Positions 51,595 through 62,271 are shown, numbered from the stretch's first letter. The stretch: 64,000 nucleotides of DNA from Subtercola frigoramans (GCF_016907385.1 NZ_JAFBBU010000001.1:3162001-3226000); one strand, 5' to 3'. The notes: generated from the letters alone by a model not told the origin. Made by a program: numbers and translations.

Positions 51595-52279
51595 AGAGCA
51601 GCGTGCTGATGCGATCGCGGATCAGCTGCGCGATGACCTCGGGCGGCTTCGTCGCGTCGATCACGACGAATCGCACCGGGTCAGCCGCAGCAATCGCCAG
51701 GAATGACTCGCGCACACGACGATGAAAATCGCTCTTCTCGGCCTCGAGCCTGTCAAATCGCTTCTGGGCGTTGTCGAGGCGCGCGCGGGCTTCGTCTTCA
51801 TCGAGGTCGAGCAGAATGGTGAGATCGGGCCGCAGGCCTTCTGTCGCCCACTCCGAGATCTTCCGCACTTCCGCGCCGTCGAGAACCCGCCCGGAGCCCT
51901 GGTAGGCGACCGACGAGTCGATGTACCTGTCCTGGATGACGACGTCGCCGCGCGCGAGGGCCGGCCGCACCTTCGTCGCAATGTGCTGTGCGCGGTCTGC
52001 GGCGTACAGCAACGCCTCCGCCCGCGGGGTGATGTGGCCCCGGCTGTGCAGCACGATCTCGCGCACCTCGAGCCCGAAGTCGGTTCCGCCCGGCTCCCGG
52101 GTATGGATGATCGTGCGCCCCTGCCCCGCGAGCCAGCTTTCGAGCAGCGCCGCCTGGGTCGACTTGCCCGACCCGTCACCACCTTCGATCGTGACGAACA
52201 GCCCGCGCGCCGAGCGCGCAGGCTCCGGGACCACATCTTCCGGGCCCACTTCACCCAGGCCCATCACGTCCGGACTCAC
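51593..52279 (-). CDS. tmk: thymidylate kinase
   Basis: Phosphorylates dTMP to dTDP, 228 residues. The P-loop is FVTIEGGDGSGKST (about residues 28-41), followed by TREPGGTDFG, the DR(Y/H) motif VIQDRYIDSSVAYQG and the LID region. The N-terminus has about 25 extra residues because translation starts at a GTG overlapping the topA stop by 4 bases. It is placed between topA and holB, so three DNA-replication genes share one operon. Confidence 0.94.
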   Translation of the reverse strand: MSPDVMGLGEVGPEDVVPEPARSARGLFVTIEGGDGSGKSTQAALLESWLAGQGRTIIHTREPGGTDFGLEVREIVLHSRGHITPRAEALLYAADRAQHIATKVRPALARGDVVIQDRYIDSSVAYQGSGRVLDGAEVRKISEWATEGLRPDLTILLDLDEDEARARLDNAQKRFDRLEAEKSDFHRRVRESFLAIAAADPVRFVVIDATKPPEVIAQLIRDRISTLL

Positions 52280-55257
52280 TTCTTGGGGGCAGCCTTCTTC
52301 GCCGCAGCAGCCCTCGCAGGAGCGGCTTTCGCGGTAGCAGTCTTCGCGGTTGCGGTCTTCGCGGTAGCAGTCTTCGCGGTAGCAGTCTTCGCTGGAGCCT
52401 TCTTCGCCGGCGTCTTCCGCGCCGTCGTCGCCCTCGCCGTGGTTGTGCGGGGTTTGGCCGGGCCCTTCGCCCGCTTGTCGGCGAGGAGCTGCACGGCACG
52501 GTCGAAGTCGATGTCTTCGATCATCTCGGCCTTGGGAATCGTGGCATTGGTCACACCGTCGGTGACGTAGGCGCCGAAGCGACCGTCTTTGATCTTGATC
52601 GCCTTGCCGCTCTCGGGGTCGGGGGCCTCGAATTCCTTCAATGCACTGGATGCCCGACGTGCGCCATATTTCGGAGCCGCGAACAGTTCCAGCGCGCCCG
52701 GCAGGTCGATTTCGAAGATCAGGTCTTCGCTGTCGAGCGACCTCGTGTCTGTTCCGCGCTTGAGGTACGGGCCGAACTTGCCGTTCTGGGCAGTGATCGA
52801 CTCGCCCAATTCGGGGTCGTCGCCGACCGTTCGCGGCAGGGAGAGCAGTTTCAGCGCGGTTTCGAGGTCGATAGCGGCGAGATCCATCGTCTTGAAGAGC
52901 GAAGCGGTCCGCGGTTTGACGGCAGCCGCAGCCTTCGCGGCCTTCTTGACCGGAGCCTTCTTGACCGGAGCCTTCTTGACCGGCGCCTTCGTTGCGCTGG
53001 TCGTGGACGCCGCAGCAGCGGACGTCGGCTCAGCGACAGGTTCGGCAAGAAGTGCAGCCGCAGCTTCAGCCAGGGCGACTGTGGCCTCCATGTCGACGAC
53101 CGGTTCCGGCTCGAGCTCGGTGACGTAGGGGCCGAATCGGCCGTCCTTCGCCACGATGTTCTTGCCGTTCTCGGGGTTCACGCCGATCACGCGGTCGGTC
53201 ACGACGGGTGCGTCGATGAGCTCCTGTGCCTTGGCGAGCGTGAGTTCGTCGGGGGCGAGCTCCGGCGGGATGTTGACCCGTCGCGGGGGTGTGATCTCCC
53301 CGGTCGAGGTGTCCAGATCATCCGCGACCTCGAGATAGGGGCCGTACTTACCGATTCGCAGGGTGATCTCGTCAGACAGCGCAATCGAGTTGATCGCGCG
53401 CGCATCGATGTCGCCGAGGTTGTCGATGACGTCGCGAAGGCCCTTGTGACCCTCGTTGCCGAAGTAGAAGCCGTTGAGCCAGTCGACGCGGTCTTCTTCA
53501 CCACCGGCGATCTTGTCGAGGTCGGATTCGAGTTCGGCGGTGAACTCGTAGTTCACGAGCTCGGCGAAGTACTCCTCGAGCAGTCGCACGACCGAGAACG
53601 CGATCCAGTTCGGCACGAGCGCCTGGCCTCGCGGGGTGACGTACCCGCGGTCGATGATCGTCGAGATGATCGAGGCGTACGTCGACGGGCGCCCGATTCC
53701 CAGCTCGTCGAGGGTCTTCACCAGGCTCGCCTCGGTGTAGCGCGGGGGCGGGCTGGTCTCGTGGCCCGCTGCGTCGACAGACACCGCGGCGAGCGCCTGG
53801 CCCGTGACGAGCGGAGGCAGCTTGGATTCCGTCGGCTCATTCGAGGCGTTGCGCTCTTCGTCGACGCTCTCTTCATACGCGAGCATGAAACCGCGGAACG
53901 TGATGACCGTGCCGCTCGCCGAGAATTCCGCCAGGGTGGTCTTCGTCAGGCCTTCGACCGAAGTTGGGCCCGCCTCGATGGTGACCGAAGCCGTCGAACC
54001 CTTCGCGTCAGCCATCTGCGATGCCACAGTGCGCTTCCAGATGAGTTCATAGAGCTTGAAGTCGTTGCCGCGGAGTGCCGATGCGAGCTGCGCGGGAGTG
54101 CGGAATGTCTCACCGGCGGGGCGGATCGCCTCGTGGGCCTCCTGCGCGTTCTTGCCCTTGCCTGAGTAGAGGCGAGGTTTGTCGGGCACCGTCTCTGCGC
54201 CGTAGAGCTGGGTCGCCTGTGACCTGGCTGCGTTCAGGGCCTGCTGCGAAAGCGACGGCGAGTCGGTTCGCATATAGGTGATGTACCCGTTCTCGTAGAG
54301 CGACTGGGCAACACTCATCGTCTGCCGGGCAGAGAACCGGAGCTTGCGCGCCGCCTCCTGCTGAAGGGTGGATGTAGTGAACGGCGCAGCCGGTCGCCGC
54401 GTGTAGGGCTTCGATTCGACGTTCGAGACACGGATGCTCACGCCGGGGTCTTCGAGGGCACCAGCCAGTGCCTGCGCCTGCGTCTCGCTCAGCATGGTGG
54501 CCTTGCTCTTGAGCTGGCCCTGCTCGTCGAAGTCGCGACCGGTCGCGATCCGTTCGCCGTTCACGCGCACGAGTCGAGCACCGAACGGGAGTGCATCGGC
54601 TCTTCCGATGCTGGCAGCATCTGCGAGCACTGCGTTGAGATCCCAGTAACTGGCTGCGGTGAACGCCAGGCGTTCGCGTTCACGTTCCACGACAAGGCGG
54701 GTGGCTGCGGACTGCACGCGCCCTGCCGAAAGACCAGGCCCGACCTTCCGCCACAGCACGGGCGAGATCTCGTAGCCGTAGAGGCGGTCGAGAATGCGGC
54801 GGGTCTCCTGCGCATCGACCAGCGCTTCGTCGATATCACGAGTGTTGTCCCTGGCGTGCTCGATCGCCTCTTTGGTGATCTCATGGAAGACCATGCGCCG
54901 CACCGGAACCTTGGGCTTCAGTACTTCGAGCAGGTGCCAAGCGATGGCTTCACCTTCGCGGTCCTCATCAGTTGCAAGATAGAGTTCGTCGGCGTTGGCC
55001 AGCGCCTTCTTCAGCTCGGCAACCGTCTTCCTCTTCTCCGGCGACACGACGTAGTACGGAGCGAATCCATTCTCGACGTCGACGGAGAACTTGCCCAATG
55101 AGCCTTTCTTGAGCTCCGGCGGGAGGTTTTTCGGCTCGACAAGGTCGCGAATGTGGCCGACCGAGGCCTGGACCTCGTATCCGTCGCCCAGGTACTGCGC
55201 GATGGATTTCACCTTGGTTGGTGACTCGACGATGACGAGCTTTCTCGGGCCTGACAC
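52276..55257 (-). CDS. topA: DNA topoisomerase I
   Basis: Type IA topoisomerase relaxing negative supercoils, 993 residues. The Toprim domain starts at KLVIVESPTKVKSIAQYLG and includes LATDEDREGEAIAWH. The catalytic Tyr lies in YITYMRTDSPSLS near residue 330. The C-terminal part has several Toprim_Crpt-type repeats (GRFGPYVTELEP, GKFGPYLKRG, GRFGAYVTDG) in place of Cys zinc fingers, as in mycobacteria. Two basic low-complexity stretches are coded by 15-bp repeats: KKAPV x3 (52942-52986) and KTATA x4 (52331-52390). The GTG start follows GGGAG. Confidence 0.96.
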   Translation of the reverse strand: MSGPRKLVIVESPTKVKSIAQYLGDGYEVQASVGHIRDLVEPKNLPPELKKGSLGKFSVDVENGFAPYYVVSPEKRKTVAELKKALANADELYLATDEDREGEAIAWHLLEVLKPKVPVRRMVFHEITKEAIEHARDNTRDIDEALVDAQETRRILDRLYGYEISPVLWRKVGPGLSAGRVQSAATRLVVERERERLAFTAASYWDLNAVLADAASIGRADALPFGARLVRVNGERIATGRDFDEQGQLKSKATMLSETQAQALAGALEDPGVSIRVSNVESKPYTRRPAAPFTTSTLQQEAARKLRFSARQTMSVAQSLYENGYITYMRTDSPSLSQQALNAARSQATQLYGAETVPDKPRLYSGKGKNAQEAHEAIRPAGETFRTPAQLASALRGNDFKLYELIWKRTVASQMADAKGSTASVTIEAGPTSVEGLTKTTLAEFSASGTVITFRGFMLAYEESVDEERNASNEPTESKLPPLVTGQALAAVSVDAAGHETSPPPRYTEASLVKTLDELGIGRPSTYASIISTIIDRGYVTPRGQALVPNWIAFSVVRLLEEYFAELVNYEFTAELESDLDKIAGGEEDRVDWLNGFYFGNEGHKGLRDVIDNLGDIDARAINSIALSDEITLRIGKYGPYLEVADDLDTSTGEITPPRRVNIPPELAPDELTLAKAQELIDAPVVTDRVIGVNPENGKNIVAKDGRFGPYVTELEPEPVVDMEATVALAEAAAALLAEPVAEPTSAAAASTTSATKAPVKKAPVKKAPVKKAAKAAAAVKPRTASLFKTMDLAAIDLETALKLLSLPRTVGDDPELGESITAQNGKFGPYLKRGTDTRSLDSEDLIFEIDLPGALELFAAPKYGARRASSALKEFEAPDPESGKAIKIKDGRFGAYVTDGVTNATIPKAEMIEDIDFDRAVQLLADKRAKGPAKPRTTTARATTARKTPAKKAPAKTATAKTATAKTATAKTATAKAAPARAAAAKKAAPKK
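52331..52390 (-). repeat. 15-bp tandem repeat x4 in the topA C-terminal tail
   Basis: Plus-strand unit GCGGTAGCAGTCTTC, four copies with two substitutions in the second. It encodes the Lys/Thr/Ala tail (KTATA), likely a DNA-contacting basic tail. Confidence 0.9.
52942..52986 (-). repeat. 15-bp tandem repeat x3 inside topA
   Basis: Plus-strand unit CTTCTTGACCGGAGC, three copies, encoding KKAPV repeats between C-terminal domains. Confidence 0.9.
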
Positions 55258-55457
55258 TGTGCTCCCTGACGTTTCATGGGTTTGCGGGCCTGCACCTCGC
55301 GTGCTGGTCCGTCAGCCACACCATACACACCCCCTCCGGTGCAATGCCTAATCACGTGGCAGCGGGGATCGGGTCGCCGACGGTGTTTTCGCCCTTGCCC
55401 ATACAGGAATGAGGAGGATGATGAGGGTCGTAACTCAATGGAGAGGAGTTGACTGAC

Positions 55458-55703
55458 GTGTCAACAACCAACGCTTCGACCTATACCGCGAAGCTCACCG
55501 ACGGGCCACTAGAGGGCAAGACCATCCGCACGGACTTCACCGTGGAAGGCGATCCGCAGCCCAGATTGACGATCCCCACGAATTCAGAGGCGAAGGAATA
55601 CCTCTATATCCGCGGAGGCAGCATCGAGTTCGGAGCCGACGACTCACACAGCCGCCAGCCGAGTGCCGTGGACTATCGATTCGTGCAGGCGGTCTTCCAC
55701 TGA
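55458..55703 (+). CDS. small conserved-looking hypothetical protein
   Basis: 81 residues, soluble, acidic to neutral. Content such as YTAKLTDGPLEGKTIRTDFT and YLYIRGGSIEFG suggests a small all-beta fold, but I do not recognise a family. The GTG at 55458 is favoured: GAGGAG lies nine bases upstream. A TTG nine bases earlier sits right behind that site. It is divergent from topA and convergent with the Tad locus, and is followed by 16-bp tandem repeats and a good hairpin terminator. Confidence 0.65.
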   Translation: MSTTNASTYTAKLTDGPLEGKTIRTDFTVEGDPQPRLTIPTNSEAKEYLYIRGGSIEFGADDSHSRQPSAVDYRFVQAVFH

Positions 55704-56268
55704 CCGCTGCTGATCTGACCGTCTGCTGATCTGACCGTCTGCTGATCTGACCGTCTGCTGATCTGACCGCCTGACGACCGACAGCACCACGCCGGCCGGG
55801 CTCCCGACTTTCGGGCAGCCCGGCCGTTTCCTTTCGTAGAACGCCTGGCGCTGTCGGGTCTGTCTCCGCCATCGGACTCGCCTCAGGTGAAGGGCCGGCC
55901 CTGGCGTGCACCGTGACCGTCACTCCCCAGATCGTTCTGGTCACCGTAACTTTCGCGATGAGGCCCTCGACCGTGCACGCCGTCACTTCGCTACCACCGA
56001 GTCCCGACGCTGTGGCCGCATTCTCACAGGGAAATCCCGCCACCGCACCCGACGCCGTGTCTGCTGCAGCGAGCGCGGCGGATTCGGCGTCGGCACGGAG
56101 TTGCCCTTTCTCGCTGAGCGCGGTCGACACGGCGAGCACCAAGACGACAACCGCCATCAGTACAGCGATGACGGCGAGGGTGATCACGGAGCCCGATCCA
56201 CGATCATCGCGCAGGAACGACCAGAGCCCCGCCGGGCGGCACCATTCGCGACAGTGACCGGTCATCAT
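55537..56268 (-). CDS. Rv3654c-like TadE-associated protein with an anomalous C-terminal extension
   Basis: The first ~120 residues look genuine: a basic N-terminus, DDRGSGSVITLAVIAVLMAVVVLVLAV (TadE/Flp-like TM segment) in parts, then ADAESAALAAADTASG and a beta-rich end near VTVTVHARAGPS. This matches the Rv3654c family found last in actinobacterial Tad loci. The frame then stays open for another 120 residues through the terminator hairpin, the 16-bp repeats and antisense to the small gene at 55458. That tail (RRGAVGRQAVRSADGQISRR) has no sign of being a real domain. The functional product probably ends near 55890 or has lost its stop. Confidence 0.6.
   Translation of the reverse strand: MMTGHCREWCRPAGLWSFLRDDRGSGSVITLAVIAVLMAVVVLVLAVSTALSEKGQLRADAESAALAAADTASGAVAGFPCENAATASGLGGSEVTACTVEGLIAKVTVTRTIWGVTVTVHARAGPSPEASPMAETDPTAPGVLRKETAGLPESREPGRRGAVGRQAVRSADGQISRRSDQQTVRSAAVSGRPPARIDSPRHSAGGCVSRRLRTRCCLRGYRGIPSPLNSWGSSIWAADRLPR
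55707..55770. repeat. 16-bp tandem repeat x4
   Basis: Unit CTGCTGATCTGACCGT, four copies, the last with a terminal change, starting a few bases after the stop of the small gene. The 16-base period is not a multiple of three, so it cannot encode a stable repeat in the opposing open frame. Confidence 0.9.
55793..55832 (+). terminator. rho-independent terminator between convergent genes
   Basis: CGGCCGGGCT (55793-55802) pairs with AGCCCGGCCG (55817-55826), followed by TTTCCTTT. It ends the small plus-strand gene. Confidence 0.8.
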
Positions 56269-56684
56269 CTACCGCCACTCATCGCGCAGGACCGTGCACC
56301 GACCTCAAAGCCGAGTTCTGTTTCGCCCAGAACCACGGGCGCAGAAACGGTGGCGCAGATGAAGTCCCCTTCGGTATTCGTCAGCAGGGAATGCGCGCCG
56401 ACCAATTCCGTCACTCTGGCTTCAGCGGCGGCCGGCGACTCGTCCCTGCCGAGGCTCCGTGCGGCAATCGATGCGGCATCGACAAGCCGAAGGCGGAGAC
56501 TCCCCGCCTGGAGTGCACCGAGCGCGAGCGCGAGCACCAGGATCGCGGCCGGAAGGGTCAGGGCGAACTCTGCCGTCACCGTTCCCTCGTCTCGGCCGAG
56601 GGCCGCCTGGAGACTCCTGCACATCGATGAAGGCACCGTTCGCCGAGCCGGCTGCGACGGGTCAACCAGCGACGGTGAGCGCAT
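56265..56684 (-). CDS. TadE-family pseudopilin-like protein
   Basis: 139 residues. An N-terminal cytosolic part leads to the TadE signature GTVTAEFALTLPAAILVLALAL, a prepilin-like motif with Glu five residues into the hydrophobic stretch. The rest is an extracytoplasmic segment with two Cys residues (ICATV, GARSCAM). Minor pilins of this kind are processed by the Tad prepilin peptidase and needed for Flp pilus assembly. It overlaps its neighbours on both sides. An ATG at 56624 is an alternative start. Confidence 0.85.
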   Translation of the reverse strand: MRSPSLVDPSQPARRTVPSSMCRSLQAALGRDEGTVTAEFALTLPAAILVLALALGALQAGSLRLRLVDAASIAARSLGRDESPAAAEARVTELVGAHSLLTNTEGDFICATVSAPVVLGETELGFEVGARSCAMSGGR

Positions 56685-56892
56685 GATGGATCATCTCTGT
56701 GAGCATGCCGCGCACCTCGTCACCCCTCAGAATGACGACAAGGAGGCCGGCGAAGCCCACCGCCGCCATCGTCGCTATGGCGTATTCGGCCGTGACGGAG
56801 CCGGTCTCGTCAGCGAAGGCCGACTTCATGGCGTCGATGCGGGCCCGGGCGGCGTTGAGCAAGTGAATGGTCCTGGTTCTGAGTCGAGTCAT
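56662..56892 (-). CDS. DUF4244 Flp-pilin-like protein
   Basis: 76 residues. ADETGSVTAEYAIATMAAVGFAGLLVVIL is the prepilin-like signature followed by one TM helix, as in the DUF4244 family that replaces or resembles the Flp major pilin in actinobacterial Tad loci. ATG 56892 has GGAG eight bases upstream and was chosen over a longer in-frame start. Probably the pilus subunit of this locus. Confidence 0.85.
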   Translation of the reverse strand: MTRLRTRTIHLLNAARARIDAMKSAFADETGSVTAEYAIATMAAVGFAGLLVVILRGDEVRGMLTEMIHHALTVAG

Positions 56893-57058
56893 GCGCGGAT
56901 CTCCGGTCTGTGATGTGGGGTCGAATGTGAAATGTGTTGTTCGTTTCCCCATCGTCGGTCTCAGAATCCGGCGACAGAGCGGATGTCTCATGATCTGTGG
57001 AAACGGGAGCGAGATCGCGCTTGTGGAGGAGACCATCGCTGGAATCGCGGCGGCGTCT

Positions 57059-58177
57059 TCAGTTGCCTGGGCTCCCCAGAGTTGTGGCGATGACGCCGAG
57101 CAGGAGCGGAGCGACGCCCAGCAACATGAACGCCGGCAGCACGCAGACCCCCATCGGCACCGTCAGCCGGACTCCGAGCGTCGCCGCCCGGGCCTGGCTC
57201 ACCGCCAGTGCTGCGCGACGGGCCTGAGCACCCTCGGCGCGGAGGAGTTCTGCCGCCGGCACGCCAGCTCGACGCGAGAGGTCGAGAACAGCATCCAGTC
57301 GGCCCTGGGCACCCAGGTCTTCGAGGCGATTCGAGGCCAGCGCTTCGGCCACTACTCGGCCTGCGCGATCCAGTGACACTCCCCCGCTGAGGGCGACGGC
57401 CGTGAGTTCGAGGGTGATTCCCGGGAGCGAGAGGGAGGGCATGGCCGAGGCCACGAGAACCGAGTTCCACCAGCGGGAGGCCAGGAGAAGCCCCGCACCA
57501 CTACCGAGACAGACAAGGCCGGGCAGAGTGGAAACGAGGGTGGACACCGTATCGAAGCCGAGGACAGTGCCGAGTGCCAGCCCGAGCACGGGCAGCGCCG
57601 ACATGAGTCGTGCGCTCAACACGGGAGCGGAGAGCGCGACATCGATCGAGCGTTGGATGTCACCGAGTTCGACCAGTGCGGCAGCGAAGTGCCGGAGACA
57701 CACACTCACCGGGGCCCCGCTGACCGTGGCCACGGACCACGCTGCTGCGACCGCTGACCACGCTTGGCGTGTTCGCGGATCGCATGCTCGCGCCGCAGCA
57801 GCAATCGCGAGGTCGAGAGGAGCGCCCCTCTCGAGCGCGCCCGCCACCGTTGCAATGACCGCTTCGGAGCTGCGCGTGCGCTCGGTACCGACCGCGGTCC
57901 CCGCAAGGTAGGACCAGGCGCCGACCGGCGAAACTCCGGCCTCCACCAGCACGGCAAGACGCTGCGTTATAACGGCGACCTCATCGACGTGCGTGCCGCG
58001 CCGAGCTGTTCGCCAGCTTCGATGATTGCGTGGTGAAGGCGGAGGAGGCGGGCGCCTTCCAGGAGTTGCCCGAGTTCGGAGCCGACGACCACGCGAGCCG
58101 CGCACCCCGTCACCCACCCCTTCAGCAAGGTGGTCACGGATCGGGCCACTCCGGCGGTAGGGCATGAGGTCACGCAT
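57059..58177 (-). CDS. TadB-TadC-like fused pilus membrane platform protein
   Basis: 372 residues. After a Pro/Arg-rich N-terminus (1-65), a first T2SSF domain (VITQRLAVLVEAGVSPVGAW to about residue 200) is followed by a TM pair (LPVLGLALGTVLGFDT... and GLVCLGSGAGLLLA). A second T2SSF domain (LELTAVALSGGVSLDRAGRV to about 330) ends in two more TM segments (LTVPMGVCVLPAFMLLGVAPLLL region). Actinobacteria usually have separate TadB and TadC genes here (Rv3658c, Rv3657c). The single frame suggests a fusion. It overlaps the ATPase gene by 8 bases. Confidence 0.82.
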   Translation of the reverse strand: MRDLMPYRRSGPIRDHLAEGVGDGVRGSRGRRLRTRATPGRRPPPPPSPRNHRSWRTARRGTHVDEVAVITQRLAVLVEAGVSPVGAWSYLAGTAVGTERTRSSEAVIATVAGALERGAPLDLAIAAAARACDPRTRQAWSAVAAAWSVATVSGAPVSVCLRHFAAALVELGDIQRSIDVALSAPVLSARLMSALPVLGLALGTVLGFDTVSTLVSTLPGLVCLGSGAGLLLASRWWNSVLVASAMPSLSLPGITLELTAVALSGGVSLDRAGRVVAEALASNRLEDLGAQGRLDAVLDLSRRAGVPAAELLRAEGAQARRAALAVSQARAATLGVRLTVPMGVCVLPAFMLLGVAPLLLGVIATTLGSPGN

Positions 58178-59528
58178 GTCGGCCTGCCTTCACTGTGCCC
58201 TGCTCCTGATTCCCGGCCCGCCCACGCCCCCGACTGACAGCCTCGTGGTCGGTCCGGAGCGGATTGATTCTTCGCTCGCGCCCGAGGCCGGGCGGCGACG
58301 AAGTGGTCGAGTCGAGTTGCGCCCGCACGATTGCCAGGCGATCGTGCGCATCGAGTTCGAAGTGACCGACTTCAGCGAGTCGACGACGGCCGTTCGACCG
58401 CTGCAGATGGAAGACGACCTGAATGGCGCTCATCGCTTGGCGCGCGAGGGCCTCCGGAGTCAGACCGGCGAGTGAGCCGAGCGCCTCGAGCCGGGCGGGC
58501 ACGTCGCTGAGGGAATTGGCATGCAGGGTTCCCGCCCCTCCATCGTGACCGGTGTTGAGAGCCGAGAACAATTCGCGAACCTCTGCACCCCGGCATTCAC
58601 CGAGCACCAGGCGATCCGGGCGCATTCTCAGAGCCTCGCGGAGGAGGCGGTCAAGACCGATCCCACCGGCCCCCTCGACATTGCTCTGCCTGGCCTCGAG
58701 TGCAACGAAATGATCATGCTCGACTCGCAGTTCTGCGACGTCTTCGATCGCCACGATTCGTTCGTCCGACGGCGCCTCAGCTAGAAGCGCCGCCAGGAAG
58801 GTGGTCTTGCCCGAGCCTCCCGCACCGGAGATAAGGATGTTCGAACGCGTGCGCACGCACTCCTCGACGAACTGCCTCAACTGTGCTGATGAGGTCCTCG
58901 ACAAAAGCGCTGATGACGGCGGGCAGTCGTGCTCCTCCTCGGCCGGATCGAAGAAGCCCGAGAACGACAGGTCCGAAATCCGGAGCCGGGCGGCGGAGGG
59001 GATCCTCACAGAGATGACGGTTCCCTGTGGTGCCACCGGGGGCAGGACCGCGTGCACACGGATGCCGTCATGCAGTCGGGTATCGACGCAGGGTGTCGAC
59101 TCGTCGATGTGGCGACCTCCCAACGCAATCAACCGCACGGCCAGCTGGCGGAGCTCCGCTTCACCCGGGCACGACCACGACTCGTCCCTACTGAGACCAG
59201 AGCCACGATCGATCCAGAGGTCGTTCGGCCCGTTGATGAAGATGTCGGTCACAGACGCGTCGTCGAGAAAGCGCGCGAGTGGGCCGAAGTCGGCTGATCC
59301 CATACGTGGTGGGGATTCGGTGCTCTCGCTAGTCGTCTCTCCTCCCCGGATCTCTTCAGGCCTCGACCGAGGCAGCTGGCCGCGGGCGGTCACAGACTCT
59401 GGGATCGATCGCACCGCCGTTGACTCGCCGCTGCTCAGCCGCCGCCGGGCCACGTATCTCCCAGTAGGAAGGTCGGGTCGCCCTCCGACGAGAGGGAACG
59501 GTGGAACGGCATCCAAGGACTTGTTCAT
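58170..59528 (-). CDS. tadA: CpaF/TadA-type secretion ATPase
   Basis: Motor ATPase for Flp pilus assembly, 452 residues. N-terminal domain FLDDASVTDIFINGPNDLWIDR matches the CpaF family. Walker A ILISGAGGSGKTTFLAALL is near residue 235, the Asp box VAIEDVAELRV follows, then ECRGAEVRELFSALNTGHDG and the His box GTLHANS. The C-terminus adds about 50 non-conserved residues. The start ATG 59528 has no clear Shine-Dalgarno site; in-frame upstream starts exist. The CpaE/Ssd-like gene commonly found before tadA is absent. Confidence 0.9.
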   Translation of the reverse strand: MNKSLDAVPPFPLVGGRPDLPTGRYVARRRLSSGESTAVRSIPESVTARGQLPRSRPEEIRGGETTSESTESPPRMGSADFGPLARFLDDASVTDIFINGPNDLWIDRGSGLSRDESWSCPGEAELRQLAVRLIALGGRHIDESTPCVDTRLHDGIRVHAVLPPVAPQGTVISVRIPSAARLRISDLSFSGFFDPAEEEHDCPPSSALLSRTSSAQLRQFVEECVRTRSNILISGAGGSGKTTFLAALLAEAPSDERIVAIEDVAELRVEHDHFVALEARQSNVEGAGGIGLDRLLREALRMRPDRLVLGECRGAEVRELFSALNTGHDGGAGTLHANSLSDVPARLEALGSLAGLTPEALARQAMSAIQVVFHLQRSNGRRRLAEVGHFELDAHDRLAIVRAQLDSTTSSPPGLGRERRINPLRTDHEAVSRGRGRAGNQEQGTVKAGRHA

Positions 59529-60242
59529 ACCGGGAGCATAGGAAATGACTGCCGAGCAGCAGGCCAGGCAACGTTGCTCTGTGGTCAACCGAGCCAGGCG
59601 CCGGGCTGGGGAGGAGATGAGACGCCCAAACCCTGCACAGATGCCTGTCTGAAACCCGCCGCCAGAGCCGACCTGCCGGTGGTTAAACCAGACCTGGCCG
59701 CGCAGATGACCGCCTGGCCGTTAAATGAAGGGGGCGGCACCATTTGGGGGAAAAGGTGCCGCCGTAGCAACGCATGATTGGGGGGAATCAGTATTGCGTT
59801 GCATCCAAATCAGAATCGACTTGGTAGAAAAGAGTTTACCTACCGGAAACACGAGCGCAAACCGTATCGGGAAATTCTCAGCAAGAATTCTCTTTTCCAC
59901 GCCCGATTCGTCCGGCCGACAGACGGCAAGCATCCTTCTGGGCAGAACAGGGCCACCAGCCAGATGGCCGACACCGCAACCCTCGCAGTGACCCCCGAGG
60001 TACTCGTTGTAATGACCATTGCAACGGCCAATTCAGTGAACGTTGCAGCAATCACGGCTGCAACGAACGACGCAGGGGGACCCACACCTCGTTCCACACC
60101 CGATCGACATCTCGAACGACACTGCAACTCACTGCAGCGCGCTGCAACGCCCAAGGTCCCACAATTGAAAGGGCGCTCTCCCGGGAACGATGACGCGCCA
60201 GGGGGCCAGAGCAGCGCAGACACCACGGAGCAAAGGAGCACC
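59529..60242 (+). promoter_or_regulatory. 714-bp acs leader and tadA upstream region
   Basis: No gene that I can support lies here. It is more AT-rich than its surroundings. It holds a 9-bp perfect hairpin GGCGGCACC/GGTGCCGCC (59733-59741 and 59755-59763). There are six TGCAAC/GTTGCA hexamers, at 59798 (GTTGCA), 60020, 60042 (GTTGCA), 60059, 60123 and 60143. Five of these fall in 129 bp. AAAGGAGC precedes the acs ATG. The region probably carries divergent promoters and a regulator-binding cluster for acs. Confidence 0.5.
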
Positions 60243-62258
<2,016 letters not shown>

Positions 62259-62271
62259 CGCGGCGCGGGGC

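Noticed and set aside
59778..60242. In-frame extension of acs or a small upstream gene
   Set aside because: The peptide has no family resemblance, and acs has a strong ribosome-binding site at its ATG 60243.
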